Shown here one piece after another: positions 15,356-23,890 of a stretch of DNA of 64,000 nucleotides (position 1 is its first letter; every line of letters starts with the position of its first letter). The notes beneath the pieces are model-generated. The model saw only the letters and a list, made by a program, of their open reading frames with translations. It searched no databases and was not told the origin of the DNA. The stretch covers positions 124,001-188,000 of the forward strand of contig JAYODD010000005.1 of NCBI GenBank assembly GCA_038106145.1, given 5' to 3'. The DNA comes from JBFJKD01 sp038106145. Lineage in GTDB: Bacteria; Pseudomonadota; Gammaproteobacteria; Pseudomonadales; Porticoccaceae. Both the position numbers and the translations under genes were made by a program.

Positions 15356-16712
15356 ATACCAGGGTCGCCAGGCCGAGGAACGACAAAAATCCCACCACAT
15401 CGGTCACCGTGGTCAGGACCACACTACCCGCCAGGGCGGGGTCGATTCTTACGGATTTGAGCAATACCGGCAACAGAGCCCCGGCCAGCGCGGCGGTCAG
15501 CAGATTGATCAGCATAGCGGCCGCGATAATCAAACCGATTTTGTAGTCATCAAACCAGTAAGAAGCCACAAAGCCGATCACCGAGGCCCACAGCATACCG
15601 TTGATGGTGCCGGTAATAAATTCCTTGCCCAGCAACCAGCGCAAGTTATTGCGGCTGATTTGCCCCAGCGCCATACCGCGCACCACCACGGTGAGAGTCT
15701 GGCTACCGGCGACGCCGCCCATGCTGGCGACAATGGGCATCAGGATCGCCAGTGCCACCACCTTTTCCAGTGTCCCCTCGAACACATTGATGACCGATGA
15801 GGCGATAATGGCGGTAAACAGATTAATACCCAGCCAGACGGCGCGGCGCGGCGCGGCGCGGCGCACCGAGGTGAAGGTTTCTTCCTCGTCGCTGACGCCG
15901 GCCAGCCCCAGCAGCGAGTGGTCGGCGTCTTCGATGATCACGTCGACCACGTCGTCGATGGTGATACGGCCGAGTAACTTGCCCTGTTCGTTGACCACCG
16001 GGGCGGACACCCAGTTATGGCGTTCGAACAACTGCGCGACTTTGGAGTCGTCCAGAGTGGCCAGCACCGGTTCGGTGTCGGTGATCATAATTTCGCGCAC
16101 GGTCATGGCCGGGCTGGAAGTTAGAATCTTGCTGAGGGGCAAAATGCCGAGAAACGAGTCGCGCCGGTTAACCACAAAAATACTGTCGGTGGTGTCGGGT
16201 AATTCTTCGTGGCGACGCAGATAGCGCAGCACCACATCGACGGTCAGGTCGGGGCGCACCGTAATGGTGTCGGTATTCATCAACCCACCGGCCGTGTCTT
16301 CGGCATAGGTGAGTACCGATTCGACCCGCCGCCGGTCCTGCTCGTCCATCGCCTGCAGCACTTCCGGGATCACCCGATTGGGCAATTGCTGCAGAATGTC
16401 GGCGACATCGTCCGAATCAAGGCCCTCGAATAGCGCGGCTACTTCGGCGCTATCCATAGCGGTCAGGAATTCCTGCTGCAAGCCCTCATTAAGTTCTCCG
16501 AGCACCTCCCCTTCGAGCTCTCGGTCAACCAGCTCCCACAGGATATGCCGGGTTTTTGGCGGCGCGGATTCGATATGGTGGGCGATGTCCGCCGGCTTCA
16601 GGTTGTTGAGAATATGGCGCAGGCGATTGACGCTGACCGGATCGAGAAACTGATCGATGCGGGCCAGCATGGAAAGTTGATCTGCTCTGTCACTGCCGAG
16701 TTGCGTAGTCAC
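15348..16712 (-). CDS. mgtE: Magnesium transporter MgtE
   Basis: A 454-residue channel. It has an N-terminal superhelical MgtE_N domain with an Asp/Glu-rich face (LFEGLDSDDVADILQQLP), two CBS domains around residues 135-260 (AGGLMNTDTITVRP, then VREIMITDTEPVL), and a C-terminal membrane domain of five helices. The membrane domain carries MPIVASMGGVAGSQTL, the family's pore signature. The start is GTG at 16712. The connecting segment RRAAPRR before the first membrane helix is encoded by a 5-bp GC repeat. The gene ends overlapping darP by eight bases. Confidence 0.95.
   Translation of the reverse strand: MTTQLGSDRADQLSMLARIDQFLDPVSVNRLRHILNNLKPADIAHHIESAPPKTRHILWELVDRELEGEVLGELNEGLQQEFLTAMDSAEVAALFEGLDSDDVADILQQLPNRVIPEVLQAMDEQDRRRVESVLTYAEDTAGGLMNTDTITVRPDLTVDVVLRYLRRHEELPDTTDSIFVVNRRDSFLGILPLSKILTSSPAMTVREIMITDTEPVLATLDDSKVAQLFERHNWVSAPVVNEQGKLLGRITIDDVVDVIIEDADHSLLGLAGVSDEEETFTSVRRAAPRRAVWLGINLFTAIIASSVINVFEGTLEKVVALAILMPIVASMGGVAGSQTLTVVVRGMALGQISRNNLRWLLGKEFITGTINGMLWASVIGFVASYWFDDYKIGLIIAAAMLINLLTAALAGALLPVLLKSVRIDPALAGSVVLTTVTDVVGFLSFLGLATLVYV
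15841..15864. repeat. 5-bp GC microsatellite inside mgtE
   Basis: Almost five head-to-tail copies of GCGCG lie in the coding region between the CBS and membrane domains of mgtE. On the coding strand they give the basic Arg/Ala/Pro segment. Gain or loss of one 5-bp unit would shift the frame and remove the membrane domain. Confidence 0.85.
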
Positions 16713-16889
16713 ATTGGTTCCAGGTCAGATGAGCGCCATGGAGGCGCCGAAGAATATCGCTAGTTTACTGATCGCGTGAAGAAAGTGACAGGGAGTGCGC
16801 GTAATTAGCGCTGTTCTTATCGCAGTTTTATTGAGTGCCCGTGCAGTGAGCGAGCGGTGTTGAATGTGTACACCAGGGTGGCAGCGGGT

Positions 16890-17159
16890 TTACTGCTCCT
16901 CGCCAAAGCGATTCTGGATTAGTTCGACGATGCTGTCGTGAGCCCTGCGCTCGTCGCCGCCGTCGAACTCAAAACTCAGCACGGTGCCCTGGCTGGCCGC
17001 CAGCAACATCAGGGACATGACACTTTTGGCGTCCACCAGCTTATCGGGGTGGCCAGTTTTAATGGAACAGCCGAACTGATTGGCCGTCGAGGCGAGTTTG
17101 GCGGCGGCGCGAGCGTGTAGCCCCAGTTTGTTAATTATTGTTATTTCGGTTTTTATCAT
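16890..17159 (-). CDS. ptsO: Nitrogen-PTS phosphocarrier NPr (HPr family)
   Basis: An 89-residue HPr-family protein, usual length. His15 in the motif GLHARAA is the phosphorylated residue. The regulatory Ser46 region reads DAKSVMSLMLLAA. It accepts phosphate from EI-Ntr and passes it to PtsN, encoded two genes upstream in the same direction. Its place at the end of rpoN-hpf-ptsN-rapZ identifies it as NPr (ptsO) rather than the sugar-PTS HPr. It lies 67 bp after rapZ. Confidence 0.95.
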   Translation of the reverse strand: MIKTEITIINKLGLHARAAAKLASTANQFGCSIKTGHPDKLVDAKSVMSLMLLAASQGTVLSFEFDGGDERRAHDSIVELIQNRFGEEQ

Positions 17160-17226
17160 GGGTGCTTGCAGCTCGGTAATGTACGCCTGTGTTCTGCCCG
17201 TGACCGGGTGTGGTTGCGCAGCGGGA

Positions 17227-18117
17227 TCAGAATGGAGACGAGTCGCTCAGCTCCCGGTGCTGGGTCTGTATATTGGGGAATTGATGAGCAAACTGCAACG
17301 CCAGCTGGTTGCAGATGTACACCGAGCGGTGCTGTCCACCGGTGCAACCGATGGCGACGGTCAGGTAGCTGCGGTTACTGGCGACAAAGCTGCCGATCCA
17401 GCGGGACAGGAAGCCATTCAGGTCGGCCAGCATGGCGGCAACCTCCGTTTGCGATTCCATGAACGCAATCACCGGTGGGTCGTTGCCGGTGTAGGCCCGC
17501 AGTTCATTCTTCCAGTAAGGGTTCGGCAGGCAGCGCACGTCAAACACGAAGTCCGCATCAATTGGCACGCCGCGCTTGAAGGCGAAGGACTGGAACAGGA
17601 TAGCCATGTCCTGACTGGCGTAGGGAACGATCTGCTTTTTGATCAGATCCCGCAACTGATGCAAGGTCATGTTGCTGGTATCGATATGGCGATTGGCGAT
17701 GGCGGCAATGGGATCGAGAATTTCCCGTTCCAGGGCGATCGCTTTTTTGAGATCGACGCTGGCGGAACTGAGGGGGTGGCGGCGACGGGTTTCGCTGAAA
17801 CGCCGGATCAATACCGGCGTGCGCGCGTCGAGAAAAATCACGTTGCAGTCAACCCCTGAGTTGGTCAGGGTGTTGAGGATCAGCGGGAATTGATCCAGAT
17901 CTCCGAGCAGATTGCGGGCGTCGATCCCCACCGCGATTTTCAACGCGGAGGGATGCTGTGAGCTTCTGGATTGCTCAAACAGACCCGCCAGCAGGCTGGC
18001 GGGAAGATTGTCGATACAGGTGAAACCCACGTCCTCAAGGACGTTGAGCACAGTGCTTTTGCCGGAACCGGAGCGCCCGCTAATAACCACCAGACGTAAT
18101 TCCGGGGCCGTGGTCAC
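17227..18117 (-). CDS. rapZ: RNase adapter protein RapZ
   Basis: A 296-residue nucleotide-binding protein. In E. coli it delivers the small RNA GlmZ to RNase E and controls glucosamine-6-phosphate synthesis. Walker A GRSGSGKST is at residues 14-22, followed by LEDVGFTCIDNLP. The C-terminal domain has the family signature IGCTGGQHRSVYI. The start is GTG at 18117, overlapping the ptsN stop (GTGA), so translational coupling is likely. Placement between ptsN and ptsO is the conserved order. Confidence 0.96.
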   Translation of the reverse strand: MTTAPELRLVVISGRSGSGKSTVLNVLEDVGFTCIDNLPASLLAGLFEQSRSSQHPSALKIAVGIDARNLLGDLDQFPLILNTLTNSGVDCNVIFLDARTPVLIRRFSETRRRHPLSSASVDLKKAIALEREILDPIAAIANRHIDTSNMTLHQLRDLIKKQIVPYASQDMAILFQSFAFKRGVPIDADFVFDVRCLPNPYWKNELRAYTGNDPPVIAFMESQTEVAAMLADLNGFLSRWIGSFVASNRSYLTVAIGCTGGQHRSVYICNQLALQFAHQFPNIQTQHRELSDSSPF

Positions 18118-18572
18118 AGGTTATTCACCTCGGTGGCCGCTTGATACAGGGCGCTGTCACTGGTGCAGTCCCGGAGCAGCTGTCGCACGCTCGGTTGTTG
18201 CATGAGCCCGGCGATAGCCTGTAGCACCCGTAGGTGCTCCTCGTTCTGTTCACTCGGTACCACCAGGGCAAACACCAGGTCGACCGGCTGGTCGTCAATG
18301 GCATCGTAATCGACGGGGTGTTCCAGCTTGAGTAACGCGCCGATCACGTCCCGGCACCCTTCCAAACGGCAGTGGGGTACGGCAACGCCATCGCCGATAC
18401 CGGTACTACCCAACTTTTCGCGGGCCAGCAATTCCTGATAGACCTTGTCGGCATCGATAGTTTCGGAGTATTGCGCCAAAAAACCGGAGAGAAACTCCAG
18501 CACCCTTTTTTTACTGATTCCCGGTGCGTCACAGCAGGTGCGTTCCGGAGTGAGAAAGTCCGCAATTTTCAT
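18114..18572 (-). CDS. ptsN: Nitrogen-PTS EIIA component PtsN
   Basis: A 152-residue EIIA-Ntr protein of the fructose/mannitol EIIA fold. His67 in GVAVPHCRL is the phosphorylation site. PVDLVFALVVPSEQNEEHLRVLQAIAGLM matches the family core. The ATG at 18572 (MKIADFL) gives the usual length; a longer frame would run back over hpf. It acts with NPr to signal nitrogen and potassium status and sits 10 bp after hpf, overlapping rapZ by four bases. Confidence 0.95.
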   Translation of the reverse strand: MKIADFLTPERTCCDAPGISKKRVLEFLSGFLAQYSETIDADKVYQELLAREKLGSTGIGDGVAVPHCRLEGCRDVIGALLKLEHPVDYDAIDDQPVDLVFALVVPSEQNEEHLRVLQAIAGLMQQPSVRQLLRDCTSDSALYQAATEVNNL

Positions 18573-18582
18573 GGGGTTTCTG

Positions 18583-18870
18583 TCAACGGCCTCTCTGTTT
18601 TTCTTTGCGCTTGATAATTTGCCGGTCGAGTTTGTCGGCGAGGCTATCGATGGCGGCGTAGAGATCCTCGCTCTCCGCGTCGGCAAACACATCCGTGCCG
18701 CTGGCGTGCACGGTGGCTTCGGCTTTTTGAATCAGTTTTTCTACGGAAAGAATGACGTTGATGCTGGTAATGCGGTCGTTGTGGCGCTCGAGGCGGGACA
18801 GTTTGTTGGTAACGTAATCGTGCAGGGCGTCGGTGATGTCGAGATGGTGTCCGCTGATAGTCAATTGCAT
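18583..18870 (-). CDS. hpf: Ribosome hibernation promoting factor, short form
   Basis: A 95-residue short HPF/YfiA-type protein that binds the 30S subunit and promotes 100S dimers in stationary phase. It begins MQLTISGHHLDITDALHDYV and contains the conserved EATVHASGTDVFADAES and DLYAAIDSLADKLDRQ. There is no C-terminal extension of the long form. It lies between rpoN and ptsN, as in enteric bacteria and Pseudomonas. Confidence 0.96.
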   Translation of the reverse strand: MQLTISGHHLDITDALHDYVTNKLSRLERHNDRITSINVILSVEKLIQKAEATVHASGTDVFADAESEDLYAAIDSLADKLDRQIIKRKEKQRGR

Positions 18871-18915
18871 GCAGAGCTCCTTGGTGTGGGGGTTAACGGG
18901 TTTGAAAGTAATGGT

Positions 18916-20391
18916 TCACCGGGCAAAACGCTTGCGCTCGTTGGAGGAGGCGATGCCGAGGCCTTCGCGGTATTTGGCCACCGTGCGTCGCGCCACCTGG
19001 ATACCCCTGTCCTGCAACAGTGCGGTTAGCACATTGTCACTCAGGGGCTTGCCGGGTGTTTCGTCGGCAATAATTTTTTTGAGCATGGCGCGGATGGCCG
19101 TGGAGGAGCACTCTCCGCCGCTGGCGGTGCTGACGTGGCTGGAAAAAAAGTACTTCAGTTCGAATACCCCCTGGGGAGTATCGATATATTTTTTTGTGGT
19201 AACCCTGGAAATCGTCGATTCGTGCAGATCCAGTTCGTTGGCGATATCCGCCAGTACCATTGGTTTCATGGCTTCCGCGCCCTGTTCGAGAAAGTCCCGT
19301 TGTCTTTCCACTATACGCAGGCTGACCCGCAGCAGGGTCTCGTTGCGACTCTCGAGGCTACGCAGAAACCAGCGCGCTTCCTGCAGGTTATTGCGTAAAA
19401 AGGTATTGTCGGCGCCGCTGTCGGCGCGCTGGACCAGATCAGCATACTGCTGGTTGATACACAATTTTGGCGTGATTTCGCTATTGAGGGATACCAGCCA
19501 GCGCCCCTCTTTTTTTTCGACGCGCACGTCGGGCACGACATATTCAACATTGGCGTCCGCGATCAGTTCCCCCGGATTGGGGCACAGGGTTTGTATCAGG
19601 CGGACGGCCGCGCACAGGGTCTCTTCCGTCAACCCGGTTTTGCGGGTTAGCAGCGGGTAGTCACGCTCGGCGACCTGCGGCAGAAAATGTGCCACCAGTA
19701 ATTTGGCTTCTTCGAGCAGGGGAGTGTCCGGGGCGAACTGGTGCAATTGAATCAGCAGGCATTCGCGCAAATCGCTGGCGGCCACACCTGGTGGGTCAAA
19801 TTGCTGGACGCGGTGGAGTACCGCGATTACCTCATCGAAGTCGATGGCGTCCTGATCCATGGCCTGCCACAGCTCTTCCGCGGAGGATTCCATAAAGCCG
19901 TTCTCGTCGAGATTATCGATGATGGTGGCGGCGATGAGACGATCTGTTGCGGACAGGTTGGTGAGGTTGAGTTGCCACAGCAGATGGTCGCGCAGGGACT
20001 CGGTCACCGTATGAAAGGTATCAAGATCCCGCGATTCGGGACCGACCGTGGCGGGGCTCGAACCGGATGACGGATAGATGTCGTCCCAGTCCGCGTCCAC
20101 GGTAAGCTGCTCGGGAATCTCCTTGTTCCACTCTTCGTGCAGCGACCCGGATTCCAGAGCGCGACTCTCTGTTTCGTCGTCACCGCGATCTTTCTGCTGG
20201 TCTTTTTGCTGCTGTTGTTCCTGCTGGTGTTCGACTTCTTCCACCATTTCCAGCAGGGGATTGGAGTACAGCGCCTGCTGGATTTCCTGTTGCAAATCCA
20301 GGGACGATAGCTGCAACAGTTTGATAGCCTGTTGCAGCTGCGGGGTCATGGTCAACTGCTGACCAATGCGAAGTTGCAGACCCTGCTTCAT
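18916..20391 (-). CDS. rpoN: RNA polymerase sigma-54 factor
   Basis: A 491-residue sigma-54. The Gln-rich activator-interacting N-terminus (LRIGQQLTMTPQLQQAIKLL) is followed by an acidic, Gln-rich spacer, the core-binding region and the DNA-binding C-terminus. The C-terminus holds the helix-turn-helix ADETPGKPLSDNVLTALLQ and the RpoN box ARRTVAKYRE at residues 467-476. It recognises -24/-12 promoters with enhancer-binding proteins. It follows lptB after a 147-bp gap that may hold its own promoter. Confidence 0.97.
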   Translation of the reverse strand: MKQGLQLRIGQQLTMTPQLQQAIKLLQLSSLDLQQEIQQALYSNPLLEMVEEVEHQQEQQQQKDQQKDRGDDETESRALESGSLHEEWNKEIPEQLTVDADWDDIYPSSGSSPATVGPESRDLDTFHTVTESLRDHLLWQLNLTNLSATDRLIAATIIDNLDENGFMESSAEELWQAMDQDAIDFDEVIAVLHRVQQFDPPGVAASDLRECLLIQLHQFAPDTPLLEEAKLLVAHFLPQVAERDYPLLTRKTGLTEETLCAAVRLIQTLCPNPGELIADANVEYVVPDVRVEKKEGRWLVSLNSEITPKLCINQQYADLVQRADSGADNTFLRNNLQEARWFLRSLESRNETLLRVSLRIVERQRDFLEQGAEAMKPMVLADIANELDLHESTISRVTTKKYIDTPQGVFELKYFFSSHVSTASGGECSSTAIRAMLKKIIADETPGKPLSDNVLTALLQDRGIQVARRTVAKYREGLGIASSNERKRFAR

Positions 20392-20538
20392 GGCAATTCA
20401 AATTCCATAACTGACCAAATTTTCAGGCGCCTGGTGAGGGCGCGTTGTCTTATGCCGGGTTAAGTGTAGTCCGGCCGTGGGGTGGGCGCAATAATCCCCT
20501 GCAAGTTGCGTGCCCACTCAGGTGGTCAGTGTGTCAAT

Positions 20539-21264
20539 TTACAACGTAAAGTGTTCTCCCAGGTACACCCGTCGCACTGTCGGGTCGGCCAGAATAGCCG
20601 GTGGCTCACCGTCGGCGATGACGGTCCCGTCGTCGACGATATAGGCGCGTTGGCAGATATCGAGGGTGTCGCGCACATTGTGGTCGGTAATCAAAATGCC
20701 GATGCCTTGTTCCCGCAGATGGCGAATGATTTCCTTGATATCATTTACCGAAATGGGATCTACCCCGGCAAAGGGTTCGTCGAGCAGCATAAAGGCAGGT
20801 TCCATGGCCAGCGCCCGGGCGATTTCCACCCGCCGGCGCTCACCCCCGGACAGGCTCATGCTCAGGTTGTCGCGAATGTGGGTGATGTGGAACTCCTGTA
20901 GCAAGTTGTCGAGTTTTTCCAGGCGCTCTGTCTGGCTGAGAGCCTTGCGGGTCTCGAGGATCGCCAAAATATTGTCGGCCACGCTCAGTTTGCGAAATAC
21001 CGAAGGTTCCTGGGGCAGGTAGCCGATTCCGCGACGGGCTCTGCCATGCATAGGCAGAGCCGTGATGTCCTCGTCGTCGAAGATTATTTGTCCGGCATTC
21101 TGCCGGATCAGGCCGACGATCATGTAAAAGCAGGTGGTTTTGCCCGCGCCGTTGGGTCCCAGCAGACCCACGATTTCGCCGCTGGCAACGGTCAGGGAAA
21201 CGTCGTTGACTACGCCGCGGTTTTTGTAGCTTTTGGCCAGATGTTGGGCCTGTAGTACGGCCAT
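20539..21264 (-). CDS. lptB: LPS transport ABC ATPase LptB
   Basis: A 241-residue cytoplasmic ATPase of the LptB2FGC transporter, which extracts LPS from the inner membrane. Walker A is GPNGAGKTT, the signature is LSGGERRRVE, and Walker B is FMLLDEPFAGVD, followed by the H-loop ITDHNV. The start overlaps the lptA stop by one base. Part of kdsD-kdsC-lptC-lptA-lptB. Confidence 0.97.
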   Translation of the reverse strand: MAVLQAQHLAKSYKNRGVVNDVSLTVASGEIVGLLGPNGAGKTTCFYMIVGLIRQNAGQIIFDDEDITALPMHGRARRGIGYLPQEPSVFRKLSVADNILAILETRKALSQTERLEKLDNLLQEFHITHIRDNLSMSLSGGERRRVEIARALAMEPAFMLLDEPFAGVDPISVNDIKEIIRHLREQGIGILITDHNVRDTLDICQRAYIVDDGTVIADGEPPAILADPTVRRVYLGEHFTL

Positions 21265-21776
21265 TATTCCGTCCCTTCGGGTGTTTGCGGTGGTATGACC
21301 ATCTGAATACGCCGGTTGCCGGTAGCGCTACCGGTCGCTTCCACCAGCTCCGCCTGAAGGTCGTAATTGATACGCTCCCCTTTCAGGGTCGACCCCTCCT
21401 GCTCGAGGCTGGCAGCGCCGAGTAGTGTAATGGCATCTTTGCTGAGGTGATATTCGATGGTGTTGGCCCGCGCCGTGACCAGCTTGGCGTCGGGTCTGGG
21501 TTGCTGCTGATAGTGTGCCGGTTTCCCGGTGCAAACTATTTTGGTCACTTTGTTACCCATAGAGTTAACCGAAACTTTGTCTGCCCTGATGCGAATGGTG
21601 CCCTGGGTGATGACGACACTGCCCTGGTAAACGGTCACGCCGGTTTTGTCATTGTGCTGGGCGCGATCGGATTCGATGACAATGGGCTTTTGCCGGTCTG
21701 ACGGCAGCGCCAGGACCAGCTGTGGCCAGCCCCAGAGGATTGCTAACAGAAAAATCAGGGATCGGTTATAACCCAT
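21264..21776 (-). CDS. lptA: LPS periplasmic bridge protein LptA
   Basis: A 170-residue periplasmic protein with a Sec signal peptide (LIFLLAILWGWPQLVLA). It has the OstA/beta-jellyroll pattern: PIVIESDRAQHNDKTGVTVYQG, IRADKVSV, then IEYHLSKDAITLLGAASLEQ. LptA oligomers carry LPS across the periplasm between LptC and LptD. It overlaps the end of lptC and abuts lptB. Confidence 0.95.
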   Translation of the reverse strand: MGYNRSLIFLLAILWGWPQLVLALPSDRQKPIVIESDRAQHNDKTGVTVYQGSVVITQGTIRIRADKVSVNSMGNKVTKIVCTGKPAHYQQQPRPDAKLVTARANTIEYHLSKDAITLLGAASLEQEGSTLKGERINYDLQAELVEATGSATGNRRIQMVIPPQTPEGTE

Positions 21777-22332
21777 GGCGTATGCTTCTCACCCGCGATA
21801 GAAGTTGGTAGGTATGGCTGTCAAAGTCCGCTCTCATGCCCACCGCCGTAGTGCGGCTGTCGGGTGCGAGAAGGGTGACCGGCCGGTCGGTTTCGGCCTG
21901 GTTTTTTTCAGGGAAAAAAGTTAGCCGGGATGTTTTCAACTCGTTTTTACTCGCCCCCGCTGCCTGCCAGGCGTACACATCGCCGCTGAGAACCAATTTT
22001 TCGCCGCTGTCAAAAATTTGACTGCTGTTGGCCTCCAGGCGCCAGGGTGGCGCCCCGTTCTCGGCTTGATAGGCGAGTAATCGGGGGTTGTCCATTTCAA
22101 ACAAATCTTTGTCCTGATAGTAGCGCCCTGCGTCCGCTGTAAGATGGTAAGTCTCACGCCCGTGATCGCCAAATTTGCGCGTGACGGTGGCGACCATGAA
22201 GCTGTCCGCGGGGGGCAGGGCTTCCGTTGCTGGTGGTTTTTGTTTCAAAAATACGTCGGGCTGGGAGTCCCAGAACACCAGGAAAGCACCAACTCCCGTT
22301 AGCAGTAGAACGATCGCAAATATATTTTTCAT
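21766..22332 (-). CDS. lptC: LPS export protein LptC
   Basis: A 188-residue protein anchored by an N-terminal helix (IFAIVLLLTGVGAFLVFW), with a periplasmic beta-jellyroll domain. Typical segments are GRETYHLTADAGRYYQDKD and WRLEANSSQIFDSGEKLVLS. It couples LptBFG to LptA. The start is directly after the kdsC stop, and the end overlaps lptA by 11 bases. Confidence 0.94.
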   Translation of the reverse strand: MKNIFAIVLLLTGVGAFLVFWDSQPDVFLKQKPPATEALPPADSFMVATVTRKFGDHGRETYHLTADAGRYYQDKDLFEMDNPRLLAYQAENGAPPWRLEANSSQIFDSGEKLVLSGDVYAWQAAGASKNELKTSRLTFFPEKNQAETDRPVTLLAPDSRTTAVGMRADFDSHTYQLLSRVRSIRHGL

Positions 22333-22866
22333 TCACAAATAGTCCGCGATGGTGGGTGCCAGTTTGTTTTGCGCCTGGAGAATAAATTCGGCGGCTTCGC
22401 GCACTGCGCCCCTGCCGCCAGCGCGGGTCGCCTGCCAGAGGGCGTGTGCGGCGACCACCGGGTGCGCGTCGGCGACGGTCATGCCCAGTCCGACCGCGCG
22501 AATGGCTCGGAGGTCCTGCAGGTCGTCCCCCATGTAGGCGATCTGTTCCAGGGGGTAGGGGTGATCCGTCAGTAGCTCCTGCAGGGCGGTGAGTTTATCG
22601 TCCCGGCCCTGAATGACCAGTTCGATGCCTAATTCCCGTGCGCGGCGCGCCAAAAGTTGAGATGTGCGACCGGTGATGATGGCCACTTGTATGGCGTTGC
22701 GTTGCAGTAATTTGATGCCGAGGCCGTCGCGTATGTGGAATGCCTTTAGCTCGCCGCCGTCTTCGCCGTAATACAGACGGCCATCGGACAGCACACCGTC
22801 CACGTCGAGGACCACCAGGCGTATGGCCTGCGCCGCTTGCAGTGCCCTGTCTATGTTCTGGCCCAT
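22333..22866 (-). CDS. kdsC: 3-deoxy-D-manno-octulosonate 8-phosphate phosphatase
   Basis: A 177-residue HAD-superfamily enzyme that hydrolyses KDO-8-phosphate to KDO. HAD motif I is VVLDVDGVLSDG and motif II is AIITGRTS. The C-terminal metal motif is MGDDLQDL. The short tetrameric form matches E. coli KdsC. It sits three bases after kdsD and immediately before lptC. Confidence 0.96.
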   Translation of the reverse strand: MGQNIDRALQAAQAIRLVVLDVDGVLSDGRLYYGEDGGELKAFHIRDGLGIKLLQRNAIQVAIITGRTSQLLARRARELGIELVIQGRDDKLTALQELLTDHPYPLEQIAYMGDDLQDLRAIRAVGLGMTVADAHPVVAAHALWQATRAGGRGAVREAAEFILQAQNKLAPTIADYL

Positions 22867-22869
22867 AAC

Positions 22870-23838
22870 TCAGGCGACTCCGGCGCGCAGAAGGTCGTGC
22901 ATGTGCAGAACCCCGAGCGGACGCTGGTCCTCGATGACGACCACCGCAGAGATCTTGTTGTCCTCCATAATGCGCAGTGCTTCCGCCGCCAGCATGTTGG
23001 CGCGCGCGGTTTTGCAGTTGTGGGTCATCACCTCGCCCACCGCCACGGTGTTGATATCTCGATTCTGGTCGATCACACGCCGCAAATCGCCGTCGGTAAA
23101 TATGCCCAGCAGGGTGTCGTCCGTATCCACAACGGTGGTCATGCCAAACCCCTTGCCGGTCATTTCCAGCAGGGCTTCGCGCAGCGGTGTTTGCGGACTG
23201 ACCCGCGGTATTTCGCGACCGCCGTGCATCACATCTTCGACTTTCAACAACAGGTTTCTGCCCAACGCGCCGCCGGGGTGAGAAAACGCGAAGTCCTCGG
23301 CGGTAAAGCCGCGCGCTTCGAGTAGCGCGATCGCCAGGGCATCCCCCATGACCAGGGATGCGGTGGTGCTGGTGGTGGGGGCCAGTCCGAGGGGGCAAGC
23401 TTCGCTGGCGACGCCGACGTCGAGATTTGCTTCCGCGGCTTTGGCCAGTGTCGACAGAGGGTCACCGGTCATACTGATCAGGGGTATGCCGAGGCGCTTG
23501 ATCAGGGGCAGCAGGGTAATAATTTCCACGGTTGTGCCGGAGTTGGAAATGGCGATCACCACGTCGTTGGCGGTGATCATGCCAAGATCGCCGTGACTCG
23601 CTTCGCCGGGATGAACAAAGAAAGCGGGCGACCCGGTGCTGGCCAGGGTGGCCGCGATTTTGTTGGCGATATGTCCGGACTTGCCCATGCCCGTGACGAT
23701 AGTGCGTCCGCGGCATTGCAAAATCAGCTCGCAGGCCCGCGTAAAGCTGGCCGCGATGCGATTCTCCAGTAGTTGTATTGCCTCCGCTTCCATGCGCACG
23801 GTGCGTTTGGCGGGGGTAATGAAGTCGCGGTTGCTCAT
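22870..23838 (-). CDS. kdsD: D-arabinose 5-phosphate isomerase
   Basis: A 322-residue enzyme converting ribulose 5-phosphate to arabinose 5-phosphate for KDO synthesis. The N-terminal SIS domain has VTGMGKSGHIANKIAATLASTG and FFVHPGEASHGDLGMI. Two CBS domains follow (VMHGGREIPRVSPQT, then VGEVMTHNCKT). The ATG at 23838 (MSNRDFITPA) resembles the family start; a GTG five codons upstream is possible. It is the first kds/lpt gene after the yrbG antiporter gene. Confidence 0.95.
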   Translation of the reverse strand: MSNRDFITPAKRTVRMEAEAIQLLENRIAASFTRACELILQCRGRTIVTGMGKSGHIANKIAATLASTGSPAFFVHPGEASHGDLGMITANDVVIAISNSGTTVEIITLLPLIKRLGIPLISMTGDPLSTLAKAAEANLDVGVASEACPLGLAPTTSTTASLVMGDALAIALLEARGFTAEDFAFSHPGGALGRNLLLKVEDVMHGGREIPRVSPQTPLREALLEMTGKGFGMTTVVDTDDTLLGIFTDGDLRRVIDQNRDINTVAVGEVMTHNCKTARANMLAAEALRIMEDNKISAVVVIEDQRPLGVLHMHDLLRAGVA

Positions 23839-23890
23839 TTTGGGTCCGGGCACGAATTGGCGCTAAGTATAACGACGACTGGGTCTCAGG

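Noticed and set aside
16713..16889. Possible magnesium riboswitch (M-box) before mgtE
   Set aside because: No conserved M-box helices recognised; such leaders are mainly known from Gram-positive mgtE genes.
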